Origin: Paracraurococcus lichenis
GTDB lineage: Bacteria > Pseudomonadota > Alphaproteobacteria > Acetobacterales > Acetobacteraceae
Assembly (NCBI RefSeq): GCF_030657435.1
Contig: NZ_JAUTWS010000008.1
Coordinates: 160,619 to 224,618, forward strand
DNA: 64,000 nucleotides
Direction of reading: 5' to 3'
Shown here: positions 19,478 through 28,055 of the stretch, one piece after another
How positions within the stretch are numbered: position 1 is the stretch's first letter
Layout of the letters: every line of letters starts with the position of its first letter
Notes under the pieces: model-generated
Database searches by the model: none
Seen by the model: only the letters and a program-made list of their open reading frames with translations
Told to the model about the DNA's origin: nothing
Translations under genes and position numbers: made by a program

Positions 19478-20434
19478 ATGCCGAACCCGACCCGCCTGCT
19501 GCTCTGGCACGACAATCCCGGCCCCTATCTCGCGGCGATCGAGGCCGCGGGCCTCGCCGCGCGCCTGCAGGTGGAGGCGCTGCCGCGCCAGCAGAGCCCG
19601 AGCCCCGGGCAGATGGCGGAGACCGAGGCGCTGCTGGGCTGGGGCGTGCCGGCCGGGCTGCTGCCGCGCATGCCGAAGCTCCGCTGGGCGCAGTCGCTCA
19701 CCGCGGGCGTCGAGGGCTGGCTGGCCCTGCCCGACCTGCCGCCGGACCTGATCCTGACCTGCGCCCGCGGCACGCATGGCGAGTCGATGCCGGAGAACAT
19801 CCTCGGCGCCATCTTCCACGTCACCAAACCCTATGCCGCCATCGCCGAGGCGCAGAAGGACAGCCGCTGGACCCGCCGCGTGGCGGTGCCGCTGAGCGGC
19901 AAGTGCCTCGGCATCCTCGGCCTCGGCGCCATCGGGCAGGAGGTGGCGCGGCTGGCCGGCGCGCTGCGGATGGAGGTGATCGGCACCCGCCGCAACCCGG
20001 CGCCGCTGCCTGATGTGGAGGTGCTGCCGCCCGAGCGCACGGACGAGGTGCTGGCACGGGCGGATTTCCTGCTGCTGCTCCTGCCCGCGACGGCGGAGAC
20101 CGAGGATTTTATCGATGCCGGGCGCCTGGCCCGGATGAAGCCCGGCGCCTGGCTGCTGAATTTCGGCCGCGGCAATGCCATCCGGGACGCGGACCTGATC
20201 GCGGCCGTCCGCGCCAAGCGCATCGCCGGGGCGGTGCTGGACGTCTTCCGGGAGGAGCCGCTGCCGGCCTCCCATCCCTTCTGGACGACCGAGGGCATCC
20301 TGGTCGTCCCGCATATGGGCGGGATGCACCCGCAGCGCGACACGGTCGTCGCGCGGCTCTTCGTGGACAACCTCGCCCGCTTCCTCGACGGCCGGCCGCT
20401 GCGGCAAGTGGTCGATCGCGCGGCCGGGTATTGA
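19478..20434 (+). CDS. D-isomer-specific 2-hydroxyacid dehydrogenase
   Basis: A 318-residue NAD(P)-dependent oxidoreductase. The Rossmann motif GLGAIGQEVARLAG (about residues 147-160) and the catalytic trio are present: Arg in NFGRGNAIRD, Glu in DVFREEPLP and His in VPHMGGMHPQRD. The family reduces 2-keto acids or oxidises D-2-hydroxy acids such as glyoxylate/hydroxypyruvate; the substrate is not evident here. The ATG has GGAGG upstream (ACGGAGGACCGTCCGC before the ATG). It faces the TPP enzyme gene across an inverted-repeat hairpin. Confidence 0.87.
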   Translation: MPNPTRLLLWHDNPGPYLAAIEAAGLAARLQVEALPRQQSPSPGQMAETEALLGWGVPAGLLPRMPKLRWAQSLTAGVEGWLALPDLPPDLILTCARGTHGESMPENILGAIFHVTKPYAAIAEAQKDSRWTRRVAVPLSGKCLGILGLGAIGQEVARLAGALRMEVIGTRRNPAPLPDVEVLPPERTDEVLARADFLLLLLPATAETEDFIDAGRLARMKPGAWLLNFGRGNAIRDADLIAAVRAKRIAGAVLDVFREEPLPASHPFWTTEGILVVPHMGGMHPQRDTVVARLFVDNLARFLDGRPLRQVVDRAAGY

Positions 20435-20443
20435 TATTGATTG

Positions 20444-20494
20444 TAGAGCGGATTCACGCTCCCGGACGCTCGCGTCCGTCCGCGATCCGCTCTA
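20444..20494. terminator. Compound hairpin between convergent genes; contains the TPP-enzyme stop codon
   Basis: TAGAGCGGAT (20444-20453) and ATCCGCTCTA (20485-20494) are perfect 10-bp inverted arms enclosing an inner GGACG/CGTCC stem. The minus-strand gene's TAG stop is the outer end of the right arm. It looks like a bidirectional terminator cassette. Confidence 0.55.
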
Positions 20495-22153
20495 GGCCTC
20501 GCCGTAATGCACCCGGCGATAGGGCCGGGAGACCACGGTGTCGTCGGTATGGATGTCCCAGAGCGACGCGCCGTTCGAGGCCTGGTGCTGCGCGAACATC
20601 CCCGCCATGGCGCCGAGGCCGGTGACGGTGCCGCCCCGCACGCCGAAGCCGGTGGCGGCGCCCGCGAGGTCGCCGCGGCCATGGATGACCAGCGAGGGGT
20701 CGAGGCCGCCGGCGCGGAATTTGTGGATCTCCGCGCCGTAGCCGCCATCGTTGATGATGGCCATCAGCAGGCGGTGGCCCTCCCGGCGAATCGTCTCGAG
20801 CTCCTGCACATGCATCAGCAGGCTGCCGTCGCCCTCGATCAGCAGCACCTTGCCATCGCGGCGCGCGGCGGCGACGCCGATGGCGGCGGGCAGGCCGTTG
20901 CCGATGGCGCCGAAGTCGCAGACCACGTTGATCCGCTCCGGCGCGCGGCCGCGCAGATGCGTCATGGCGATGCCGAGATAGTGGCCGCCGCCGATCACCA
21001 CGTCCCAGTCCTTCGGCACGATGGCGTCGAGTTCCAGCATCGCCTGGCGCGGATCGACGGTGCCGGGGGCGATGGCGAATTCCTTGCGGTCCGGCCGGTC
21101 CTCGGCGATCTGCGCCGCCAGCGCGGCATTGCGCCAGCCGGGCTTCGTGATGCCGCGCTTCGCCAGCGCCTCGGCGATGGCCTCCGCGCCGCCGAAGGCA
21201 TCGGCGCGGATGTGCAGGTCGGCGGTGCGCAGGCCCTGCCAGAGCCCGCGCGGGTTGATGTCGATCTGCACCGTCTGCGCGTTCGGGTAGAGATAGCCGC
21301 TCTCGGTCGTATAGGCGCCGAGGCCCACGCCGATGCCGATGACGAGGTCCGCCCCGGCGAAGAGTTCGCGCGAGAAGTCCGAGGCGAAGGCGCCGGCGAT
21401 GTCGAGGGTCCAGGGGCTGCCCTCGAACAGGCCCTTCGCCTGCAGCGAGGTCGCCAGCAGCGCGCCGCAGCGCTCCGCCATGGCCTCGATCGGCGCGCGG
21501 GCCTTGGCCAGGCGGGCGCCGCGGCCGGCGATGACGATCGGCTTCTCCGCCGCCTCGATCATCGCGACCAGCCGGTCCACCATGGCCGGATCCGGCAGGC
21601 TGCGCTGCGGCATCGGCATGTAGTCGGAGGAGGGGATGTAGTCCGCCAGATAGGGATAGGCCTGCTTCTGCAGGTCCATCGGCACGGAGAGCACCACCGG
21701 CCTCCGCTCGAGCGCCGCGGTGTGGAAGGCCTCCCGGACATTGTCGAGGGCGCGGTCCAGCGACTTCACGGCGATGTAGTGCGCGCCGCAGGCCTGGGCG
21801 AGCGGCGCCATGTCGATCTGCTGGACGTAGTAGGAGGCCAGCATCGGCGAGTCGCCGGCGAAGACGACCAGCGGCACGGAGGCGCGCGCGGCAATCGCCA
21901 GCGCCGTCATGATCTGGGTGAAGCCCGGGCCGCAGGTGGTGGACGCGACGCCGACCTTGCCGGTCGCCCGCGCATAGCCATCCGCCATCGCCACCGCGCA
22001 ATGCTCGTGCCGCGCATTCACCACGGTGATGCCGGGCTGCCGGGCCATCGCCTCGGTCCAGTACATGTTGGCGTCACCCATCAGGGTGAAGAGCACCTCG
22101 CAGCCCTCGGCCGCGAAGGCCTGGGCGAGGACGTCCTGCAGCTTGGTGGCCAT
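20492..22153 (-). CDS. Thiamine pyrophosphate-dependent enzyme (acetolactate synthase/decarboxylase-like)
   Basis: A 553-residue three-domain TPP enzyme. The N-terminal pyrimidine-binding domain carries the catalytic Glu50 in NARHEHCAVAMADGYARATG, the middle domain includes KPIVIAGRGARLAKA, and the C-terminal PP domain has GDGSLLMHVQELETI with the NDGGYG magnesium motif. Members decarboxylate 2-keto acids (acetolactate, benzoylformate, oxalyl-CoA, sulfopyruvate types); the residues do not settle which. It starts one base after the stop of the CoxG-like gene, so the two are coexpressed. No small regulatory subunit of acetolactate synthase is nearby, arguing against IlvB. Confidence 0.85.
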   Translation of the reverse strand: MATKLQDVLAQAFAAEGCEVLFTLMGDANMYWTEAMARQPGITVVNARHEHCAVAMADGYARATGKVGVASTTCGPGFTQIMTALAIAARASVPLVVFAGDSPMLASYYVQQIDMAPLAQACGAHYIAVKSLDRALDNVREAFHTAALERRPVVLSVPMDLQKQAYPYLADYIPSSDYMPMPQRSLPDPAMVDRLVAMIEAAEKPIVIAGRGARLAKARAPIEAMAERCGALLATSLQAKGLFEGSPWTLDIAGAFASDFSRELFAGADLVIGIGVGLGAYTTESGYLYPNAQTVQIDINPRGLWQGLRTADLHIRADAFGGAEAIAEALAKRGITKPGWRNAALAAQIAEDRPDRKEFAIAPGTVDPRQAMLELDAIVPKDWDVVIGGGHYLGIAMTHLRGRAPERINVVCDFGAIGNGLPAAIGVAAARRDGKVLLIEGDGSLLMHVQELETIRREGHRLLMAIINDGGYGAEIHKFRAGGLDPSLVIHGRGDLAGAATGFGVRGGTVTGLGAMAGMFAQHQASNGASLWDIHTDDTVVSRPYRRVHYGEA

Positions 22154-22154
22154 G

Positions 22155-22775
22155 TCATGCTTTCCCTTGGACGAAGAGGCTGCGCAGCCAGGAGAGGAAG
22201 GCGCGCCACATCAGCCCGAAGCCGCCGAGTTCGGCGGGCGGCACGGCGGGCGGCGGCGGGGCGGGCGGCGTCGAGGGCGCGGCCGCAGGGGCTGCCTCGA
22301 CGGCGGGCTCGGGCGCCGCGGCCGGCGCGCGCTCCGCCACCAGCTTCGCCATGTTGGCGGCGAACTCCGCCAGCAGGGCGCGCGCCACATGCACGCCGCC
22401 GGCATTGGCGAAGGTCTCGAGCGGCCCGGTCACGGTGAAGCTGCCCGCCACGTCCAGCAGCGTCGCCTCGCCCTCGGCGCTCGCCCGCACCTGGCCGGAG
22501 GCGAGGGCGCGGGAGGCGCCGCGGCCGTCGATCCCGCGCCCCTCGATCGCGCAGGCATGGGCGGCATGGTCGAAGTCCAGCGTCGCCTCGCCCTTGAAGA
22601 CCGCGATGGTCGGCCCGAAGCGCACCTTCACCGAACCGCGCCAGAGCCCGTCCCCCTGGTCGGGGGCGAGCGTCGCGCCGGGGATGCAGCCCGCCACCGT
22701 CGCGGGGTCGCTCAGCAGCGGCCACACCACGGCGAGCGGCGCCGCGATGCGGGTCTGTTCGGCAATCTCGGGCAT
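22155..22775 (-). CDS. CoxG-like SRPBCC family protein
   Basis: A 206-residue protein with an SRPBCC/START-like N-terminal domain (about residues 1-145) that includes PLLSDPATVAGCIPGATL, a hallmark of CO dehydrogenase subunit G. Then comes a Pro/Ala-rich linker (about 150-180) and an amphipathic or membrane-inserting C-terminus (FGLMWRAFLSWLRSLFV). CoxG anchors CO dehydrogenase to the membrane and passes quinone/electrons. GGAGAGGG precedes the ATG at 22775. A molybdenum hydroxylase large subunit lies upstream on the same strand and the TPP enzyme starts one base downstream. Confidence 0.82.
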   Translation of the reverse strand: MPEIAEQTRIAAPLAVVWPLLSDPATVAGCIPGATLAPDQGDGLWRGSVKVRFGPTIAVFKGEATLDFDHAAHACAIEGRGIDGRGASRALASGQVRASAEGEATLLDVAGSFTVTGPLETFANAGGVHVARALLAEFAANMAKLVAERAPAAAPEPAVEAAPAAAPSTPPAPPPPAVPPAELGGFGLMWRAFLSWLRSLFVQGKA

Positions 22776-22811
22776 CCCTCTCCGCCTGGTCGTTCTGCTT
22801 GCCCGGCAGCC

Positions 22812-22835
22812 TGCGCAACCCCGCCCGGTTGCGCA
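22812..22835. repeat. Inverted repeat upstream of the CoxG-like gene
   Basis: TGCGCAACC and GGTTGCGCA form a perfect 9-bp stem with a 6-nt loop, about 40 bp upstream of the CoxG-like start. It could be an operator or mRNA hairpin; the role is unknown. Confidence 0.4.
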
Positions 22836-22860
22836 AGCCGGCCCGGCCCGGGCGGGGTTG

Positions 22861-23051
22861 CCCGCCGGACCTGGACGGCCCCCACGCGATGGGGTGCTGC
22901 GGCCATCGGGCTGCCTTGCCTGTCGGGCGGACCGGTCCAAGGCACCGCCCTGGACGGCCTCCACCTCGCGGCGTTGCCGCATCGGGCCGCCTTCTCTCAG
23001 GCGGGCCTTTTCGGACCTCCGCGCCCTGCGATGCTGCGGCCGTCGTCCGCC
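22861..23051. repeat. Three diverged tandem units of repeat family A
   Basis: Three units of about 60-65 bp fill the gap between the CoxL-like stop and the CoxG-like gene. Each keeps a CTCC-type arm, about 15 variable bases and CGGCCATCGG or a variant. The first also shares GCCTTGCCTGTCG with the units at 52.6 kb, which ties all three loci to one family. Confidence 0.6.
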
Positions 23052-25382
23052 TCAGCCGTGCAGCGCCGCCCAGACCCGTGGCGGCATCAGCGGCATCTGC
23101 AGCCCCGCTGCCGCCTGCGGCCGGCCGGCCCGCGTCAGGGCATCCGCCACCGCATTCACCACCGCCGGCGTCGCGCCGATGGTGCCGAGCTCGCCGACCC
23201 CCTTCACGCCCAGCGGGTTGGTGCGGCAGGGAATGGTCTGGTCCAGGGTGGTGACATAGCCCCAGGCCAGGTCGGCGCGCGGCATGGCGTAGTCCATGAA
23301 GCTGGCGCTCAGCGGCTGGCCCGTCTCCGGGTCATAGACCACCTGCTCGTAGAGCGCCTGGCCGATGCCCTGCAGCGCGCCGCCGACGATCTGCCCCTCC
23401 ACGATCAGCGGGTTCACCACCCGCCCGGCATCATTGGCCGAGGTATAGGAGACCACCTCCACCTCGCCCGTGTCGGGGTCGATCTCCACCTCGCAGATAT
23501 GCGTCCCGTTCGGCCAGGTGGGGCCGGAGACGCTGCTGGTGCTGTCGATGAAGATGCGCTGGTCCGGCTGCTTCGCCGCCAGCTCGAACAGCCCGATGCC
23601 GCGGTCGGTGCCGGCGACCTGGAGGCGGCCCTCGCGGTATTCGAGATCGACAGCCGCGACCTCCAGCGCATCCGCCGCCAGGTCCTTGGCGGTGTTCACC
23701 GTCTTGTCGGCTGCGACCTTGACCGCCGAGCCTGCGGTGAAGAGCGAGCGGGAGCCGGCACTCCCGAAGCCGCTGCCGCGGTCGCTGTCGCCGAACACCA
23801 CGCGGATGCGCTCGAGCGGCACGCCGAAGACATCCACCGCGAGCTGCGCGTAGCTGGTCGCGATGCCCTGACCCATGGCCTGGGTGGTGGCATAGATCTC
23901 GATCTCGCCGTCACCCTTGACCGCGACGGTCACCCGCTCCTCGAAGACATTGCCGCCGGTCCATTCGAGGAAGCTGGCGATGCCGCGCCCGCGCAGCCTG
24001 CCGCGCGCCTTGGACTGCGCGGCCCGCGCCGCGAAACCGTCCCAGTCCGCGAGCTTCAGCCCCTCGTCCAGCACCTGCGCGAAGCTGCCGCTGTCATAGG
24101 TCTGGCCCATGGCATTGGTATAGGGCATCTGCGAGGGCGCGATCATGTTGCGCCGGCGCAGCTCCGCCGGGTCGAGGTCCATCTTCCGCGCCGCGGCGTC
24201 CATCAGCCGCTCGATCAGGTAGATCGCCTCCGGCCGTCCGGCGCCGCGATAGGGGCCGGTCGGCGCGGTATTGGTCATGACGGCGGTGAATTCGAAGTCG
24301 ATGGTGGTGATGTCGTAGATGCTGGTGGAGACCCAGGGGCCGATGAGGAGCTGGATGGCGACGCCCGGGTTGCGCGGATAGGCGCCCATATTGGCCAGGG
24401 TACGTACGCGGAAGGCCAGCACCTTGCCATCGGCGTCCAGCGCCAGCTCCGCCTTGCTCTCCGTGTCGCGGCCATGCAGGGCGGAGAGGAAATCGTCCAG
24501 CCGCGTCGCCGCCCATTTCACGGGACGGCCGACCTGCTTGGCGGCGAAGGCGACCACCGCATCCTCGGGGTAGAGGCCGGTCTTCATCCCGAAGCCGCCG
24601 CCGACATCGCCGACCAGCACCCGCACCTTCTCGGCCGGGATGCCCAGCACCTCGGTCGCGATGGAATCGCGCGCGGAGGAGGGCATCTGGCTGCTCATCC
24701 GCACGGTGATGCGGTCGCCTGCCGCGTCGTATTCCGCCAGCACCACCCGCGGCTCCATGGAGGCGGGGACGAGGCGCTGGTTCACCAGGTCCAGCGAGAC
24801 GACATGCGCCGCCCTCTCGAACCCGGACTGCGCCGCCGCGGCATCGCCGTAGCGGGTCTGCGCCACGACATTGTCCGGCGCGCCGTCCCAGACCCGCGGG
24901 GCGCCCGGCGCCGCGGCGGCCTGCAGCGCGGTGACCGCGGGCAGGTCCTCGTAGTCCACCAGGACGGCCTCGGCGCCGTCGCGGGCGGCGGCCGCGCTCT
25001 CGGCGATGATGGCGGCCACCGGTTCGCCGACGAAGCGGACATGGCCCTCGGCCAGCACCGGCCGCGGCGGCGCGGTCAGGGGCGCGCCGTCCGGCCGCTT
25101 GAAGGGCAGGCTGACCAGCATGGGCTTGGCGCCGGCCTTGGCCAGGTCCGCCGCGGTGATCACCGCCAGCACGCCCGGCACGGCCAGTGCCGGCGCGGTG
25201 TCGATGGCGGCGATGCGCGCATGCGCCTGCGGGGAGCGGAGGAAATAGAGATGCGTCTGCCCCGCCGGGGCGACATCGTCGGTGAACATCCCGGCCCCGC
25301 TCAGCAGCGCGCGATCCTCGACCCGCCGCACCGCCTGGCCGCTGCCGAACCGGCCGGCGCCGGCCTCCATGCCATCTGCCAC
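23052..25382 (-). CDS. Xanthine dehydrogenase-family molybdopterin-binding large subunit (form II CoxL-like)
   Basis: A 776-residue molybdenum hydroxylase large subunit. After an N-terminal alpha/beta-hammerhead domain (about residues 15-130) come the molybdopterin domains with VGDVGGGFGMK, the active-site loop TGPYRGAGRPEA and the catalytic Glu in GVGELGTIG. The RGAGR loop marks form II CoxL-like enzymes rather than true CO dehydrogenase (AYxCSFR). The GTG at 25382 has GGAGG nine bases upstream; a second GTG two codons earlier is too close. No FAD or [2Fe-2S] subunit genes are in the window, so partners must be elsewhere. The CoxG-like gene lies 276 bp downstream. The substrate is unknown. 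Confidence 0.87.
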   Translation of the reverse strand: MADGMEAGAGRFGSGQAVRRVEDRALLSGAGMFTDDVAPAGQTHLYFLRSPQAHARIAAIDTAPALAVPGVLAVITAADLAKAGAKPMLVSLPFKRPDGAPLTAPPRPVLAEGHVRFVGEPVAAIIAESAAAARDGAEAVLVDYEDLPAVTALQAAAAPGAPRVWDGAPDNVVAQTRYGDAAAAQSGFERAAHVVSLDLVNQRLVPASMEPRVVLAEYDAAGDRITVRMSSQMPSSARDSIATEVLGIPAEKVRVLVGDVGGGFGMKTGLYPEDAVVAFAAKQVGRPVKWAATRLDDFLSALHGRDTESKAELALDADGKVLAFRVRTLANMGAYPRNPGVAIQLLIGPWVSTSIYDITTIDFEFTAVMTNTAPTGPYRGAGRPEAIYLIERLMDAAARKMDLDPAELRRRNMIAPSQMPYTNAMGQTYDSGSFAQVLDEGLKLADWDGFAARAAQSKARGRLRGRGIASFLEWTGGNVFEERVTVAVKGDGEIEIYATTQAMGQGIATSYAQLAVDVFGVPLERIRVVFGDSDRGSGFGSAGSRSLFTAGSAVKVAADKTVNTAKDLAADALEVAAVDLEYREGRLQVAGTDRGIGLFELAAKQPDQRIFIDSTSSVSGPTWPNGTHICEVEIDPDTGEVEVVSYTSANDAGRVVNPLIVEGQIVGGALQGIGQALYEQVVYDPETGQPLSASFMDYAMPRADLAWGYVTTLDQTIPCRTNPLGVKGVGELGTIGATPAVVNAVADALTRAGRPQAAAGLQMPLMPPRVWAALHG

Positions 25383-25416
25383 GATCACACCCCTCCCGGA
25401 CGAAGGGCGCGAGCCT

Positions 25417-25475
25417 AAGCAGACTTTCGCGGTTTGGGCCACACGTCGCGCCGCCCGACGCCTCGGGCCGGAAGC
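25417..25475. repeat. Dispersed repeat family C, copy 1
   Basis: This stretch begins AAGCAGACTTTCGCGG and runs on through TTTGGGCC. It aligns over about 60 bp with 43650-43710, differing by scattered substitutions. This copy has lost the long outer inverted repeat seen at 43.7 kb. It sits in the divergent gap upstream of the CoxL-like gene. Confidence 0.5.
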
Positions 25476-25510
25476 CCGCCGAGGAGGCCCGGCGGCGCAA
25501 ATCCCGGGGG

Positions 25511-25532
25511 GGCTTGCCGGCGCCGGCAAGCC
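25511..25532. promoter_or_regulatory. 22-bp perfect palindrome in a divergent intergenic region
   Basis: GGCTTGCCGGC followed directly by GCCGGCAAGCC is a perfect palindrome without spacer, between the divergent CoxL-like and hydratase genes. It could be a dimeric regulator site for either gene or a cruciform element. No adjacent regulator gene suggests a ligand. Confidence 0.4.
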
Positions 25533-25608
25533 GGGCCGGGGGCAGGGGGCTTCATCCCGCCGGCATCCCCGGCCATGCTGCGCGCCCGAGGGGAAGGAAT
25601 GCCAGCCC

Positions 25609-26361
25609 ATGACCGATACCACGCAGCAGGCCGCCGACATCCTAATGGCGGTCCGCCAGGGCGGCCCGCGCGTCGCCGGCCTCGGCGCCGCCGCGCCGCG
25701 GGACGAAGCCACGGCCTTCGCCATCCAGCGGGAGGTGCTGCGGCGCCGCGGCGCCCGCGCCGGCGGCTGGAAATGCGCCGCGCCCCCGGGCAAGCCGACC
25801 TCGGCCGCCATGCTCGATGCCGCCGGCATCCGCCCCGGCCCCGCCACCTGGCCCGTGCCGCCGGGGGAGAAGATCGGCATCGAGACGGAGATCGCCTTCC
25901 GCCTCGGCCGCGACCTGCCCGGCCGCGGCACGCCCTATACGCTGGACGAGATCAAGGACGCCATCGCCGCCTGCTTCCCGGCCATCGAGATGGTCGCCAG
26001 CCGCTACATCGACCCGTCCGGGGTCTCGCCGCTGGAGGCCATGGCCGACAGCATCGCCCATGCCGGGCTGGTCATCGGCGCCGAGGTGCCGGGCTGGCGC
26101 GACATGGACCTGAAGTCCCTCACGGTGCGCCAGACCTGCGGCGGCGCGGTGCAGGTGGAGAAGGTGGGCGGCAATCCCTCCGGCGATCCCTTCACGCCGC
26201 TGCTCTGGCTGGCGAACCACCTGCCGGGCCTCGGCATGACGCTGGAAGCCGGGCAGGTCGTGACGACGGGAAGCTGCACCGGCCTGCTCTGGGTGGATGG
26301 CGGCCAGCGCGTGACCGGCGGCTTCGCCGGCCTCGGCGAGGTGGTGGTCGACCTTGCCTGA
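25609..26361 (+). CDS. 2-keto-4-pentenoate hydratase / fumarylacetoacetate hydrolase-fold protein
   Basis: A 250-residue MhpD-like protein. The metal-binding ExE-type acidic motif lies in GIETEIAFRLGRDLPGRG (about residues 86-103) and the conserved lysine region in GLVIGAEVPGWRDMDLK. The C-terminal half carries TTGSCTGLLWVDGGQ. The family hydrates or decarboxylates 2-hydroxydienoates in aromatic meta-cleavage pathways, but no ring-cleavage dioxygenase is nearby. GGAAGGA precedes the ATG. The last bases overlap the start of the MFS transporter gene, which suggests the transporter imports the pathway's substrate. Confidence 0.85.
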   Translation: MTDTTQQAADILMAVRQGGPRVAGLGAAAPRDEATAFAIQREVLRRRGARAGGWKCAAPPGKPTSAAMLDAAGIRPGPATWPVPPGEKIGIETEIAFRLGRDLPGRGTPYTLDEIKDAIAACFPAIEMVASRYIDPSGVSPLEAMADSIAHAGLVIGAEVPGWRDMDLKSLTVRQTCGGAVQVEKVGGNPSGDPFTPLLWLANHLPGLGMTLEAGQVVTTGSCTGLLWVDGGQRVTGGFAGLGEVVVDLA

Positions 26362-27538
26362 GGCTGCCTTCGGCCGCACCGGGCTGGGCCTCGCCGCGGT
26401 CACCGTGCTCAACCTGCCGCTCGGCACGGTCTATGCCTTCAGCGTCTTCATCCGGCCGCTGGAGGCGGAACTCGGCCTCTCCCGCGCCGCGCTCTCCTTC
26501 GTCTTCGGCCTGACGCTGGTCGGCTTCACCGCGGGGATGAACCTGGCGCCGCTGCTCTATCGCGCGGCCTCGGCGGCGGTGCTGACGGCGGGCTGCGCGG
26601 CCTTCGCCGCGTTCGGCATGGCGCTGGCGGCGTCGGCCACGGGGCTCGTGCAGCTTGCGCTCGGCTATGGCGTGCTGTTCGGGCTCGGCGGCGGCGCGGC
26701 CTATGTGGTGCTGCTGCAGGGCATGAACCTGATGCTGGGCGGCGCGCGGCGCGGCCTCGCCAACGGCTTCATCGTCAGCCTCTACCCCATGGGCGCCATG
26801 ATCGGCGCGCCGCTCTTCGGCTGGGCGCTGGGCGGATTCGGCCTGCGCGCCACGCTGGGCGGGCTGGCGGCGGCGCTGCTCGGGGCCGGGCTGCTCGCCG
26901 CCCTCCTGGCACGCCTCGCCGGCATGCGGCTGGAGCCGCCGGCGGGCGCCGCCGCGCCGCAGGCGCCGGGACAGCGCTCGGTCTTCTGGCGCATCTGGCT
27001 GGTCTTCTTCCTCGCCGCCGCGGCGGGGCTGACGGTGCTGGGCCAGGCGGCCGGCATGGTGGAGGCCTATGGCGGCAGCACGGCGCTCGCCCTCTCCGCG
27101 ACCACGGCGATCACCGGCTTCGTCGCCGGGGCGCGCATCGTCGGCGGCTGGCTGGCGGACCGCATCCCGGCGCCGCGCGTCCTGGCCTTCGCGCATCTGC
27201 TGGCGCTGGGCGGCGGGGTGGTGCTGCTGGCCTTCCCCGCGGCGGGGCCTGCGGTCGTCTCGCTGGCCATGATCGGCATGGGCTATGGGCTGGTCAGCGG
27301 CAGCACCGCGGCGGCGATCGGCATCTACTGGGGCGCCGCGGCCTATGGCCGCATGGCCGGCCGGCTCTATGCCGCCTGGTGCGTGGCGGCGGTCACGCTG
27401 CCGGTGCTGGCCGGGCGGCTCTTCGACCTGACGGGCGGCTATGCCGGCACGCTGGCGATAGCGGCGACGGGCAACCTGCTGGCCGCCGCCATCGCCGCCA
27501 GCCTGCCGCGGCGCCAGCCCGTGCCGGCCCCCGCCTGA
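26354..27538 (+). CDS. Major facilitator superfamily transporter (OFA/monocarboxylate-like)
   Basis: A 394-residue inner-membrane protein with twelve predicted helices in two sets of six and a cytoplasmic loop near residues 190-215. The best start is TTG at 26354, eight bases inside the hydratase gene, with GAGGTGG upstream; no ATG precedes the first helix. The pattern of charged loops (GARIVGGWLADRIPAPR near residue 260) is the MFS motif between helices. The overall layout resembles oxalate/formate antiporter-type carriers, but the substrate is only suggested by the coupled hydratase. The stop abuts the stop of the next gene in a TGATCA palindrome. Confidence 0.83.
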   Translation: MPEAAFGRTGLGLAAVTVLNLPLGTVYAFSVFIRPLEAELGLSRAALSFVFGLTLVGFTAGMNLAPLLYRAASAAVLTAGCAAFAAFGMALAASATGLVQLALGYGVLFGLGGGAAYVVLLQGMNLMLGGARRGLANGFIVSLYPMGAMIGAPLFGWALGGFGLRATLGGLAAALLGAGLLAALLARLAGMRLEPPAGAAAPQAPGQRSVFWRIWLVFFLAAAAGLTVLGQAAGMVEAYGGSTALALSATTAITGFVAGARIVGGWLADRIPAPRVLAFAHLLALGGGVVLLAFPAAGPAVVSLAMIGMGYGLVSGSTAAAIGIYWGAAAYGRMAGRLYAAWCVAAVTLPVLAGRLFDLTGGYAGTLAIAATGNLLAAAIAASLPRRQPVPAPA

Positions 27539-27853
27539 TCAAGGGAGCTGGCCGGCGAGTTCCAGCACCTCCCGCGTCCGGGTGACGCGGGTGTCCCAGA
27601 CGCGGTCGAACTCCTCGACCAGCGCCCGCATCCCGGACGAGGCCAGCACCGCCTCGGCCCGCGCCGCATCGGCGAATTCGTAGAAGGCGAAATGGATCGA
27701 GGGGTCGAGGCGGCTCCAGCAGCGCCAGGCGCGGAGGGCGCCCAGGGCCTCGCGCGCGTCGCGGAGGTGCTCGGTCTCGTACCAACGGTCGAAGCGGGGG
27801 CGGTCGGCCGGCTCCGCCACGACGGCGCGCACCATCAGCCAGGCTGTGGGCAT
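27539..27853 (-). CDS. Small dimeric alpha/beta-barrel-like protein, unknown function
   Basis: A 104-residue protein whose pattern (LMVRAVVAEPADRPRFDRWY, then EHLRDAREALGA, then HFAFYEFADAARAEAV) is typical of ferredoxin-like dimeric alpha/beta-barrel proteins such as EthD or antibiotic-monooxygenase relatives. No catalytic residues can be assigned. The ATG at 27853 was picked for a compact domain with an AAGG-type ribosome site. The upstream open frame is noncoding in composition. It converges with the MFS gene with no gap, and is divergent from the GST gene. Confidence 0.7.
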   Translation of the reverse strand: MPTAWLMVRAVVAEPADRPRFDRWYETEHLRDAREALGALRAWRCWSRLDPSIHFAFYEFADAARAEAVLASSGMRALVEEFDRVWDTRVTRTREVLELAGQLP

Positions 27854-28055
27854 GGTCCTTGTCCCTTCGACGTTTCTCCCGACGCGATTCTCCGCCCGGC
27901 GAGGCGCCAGGGCAAGCGGCGTTCCGCCTCCCCGCGCCCGACGAGCGGTTGCGGGATGCGCATCCCGGATCCGCCGCGCGCCCGCGGCGGGATGGCCCGG
28001 CTTGACCCCATGGTGGGTGGCGCCCAGGCTCGCTGCGGACCAGGGAGGGACGCCC

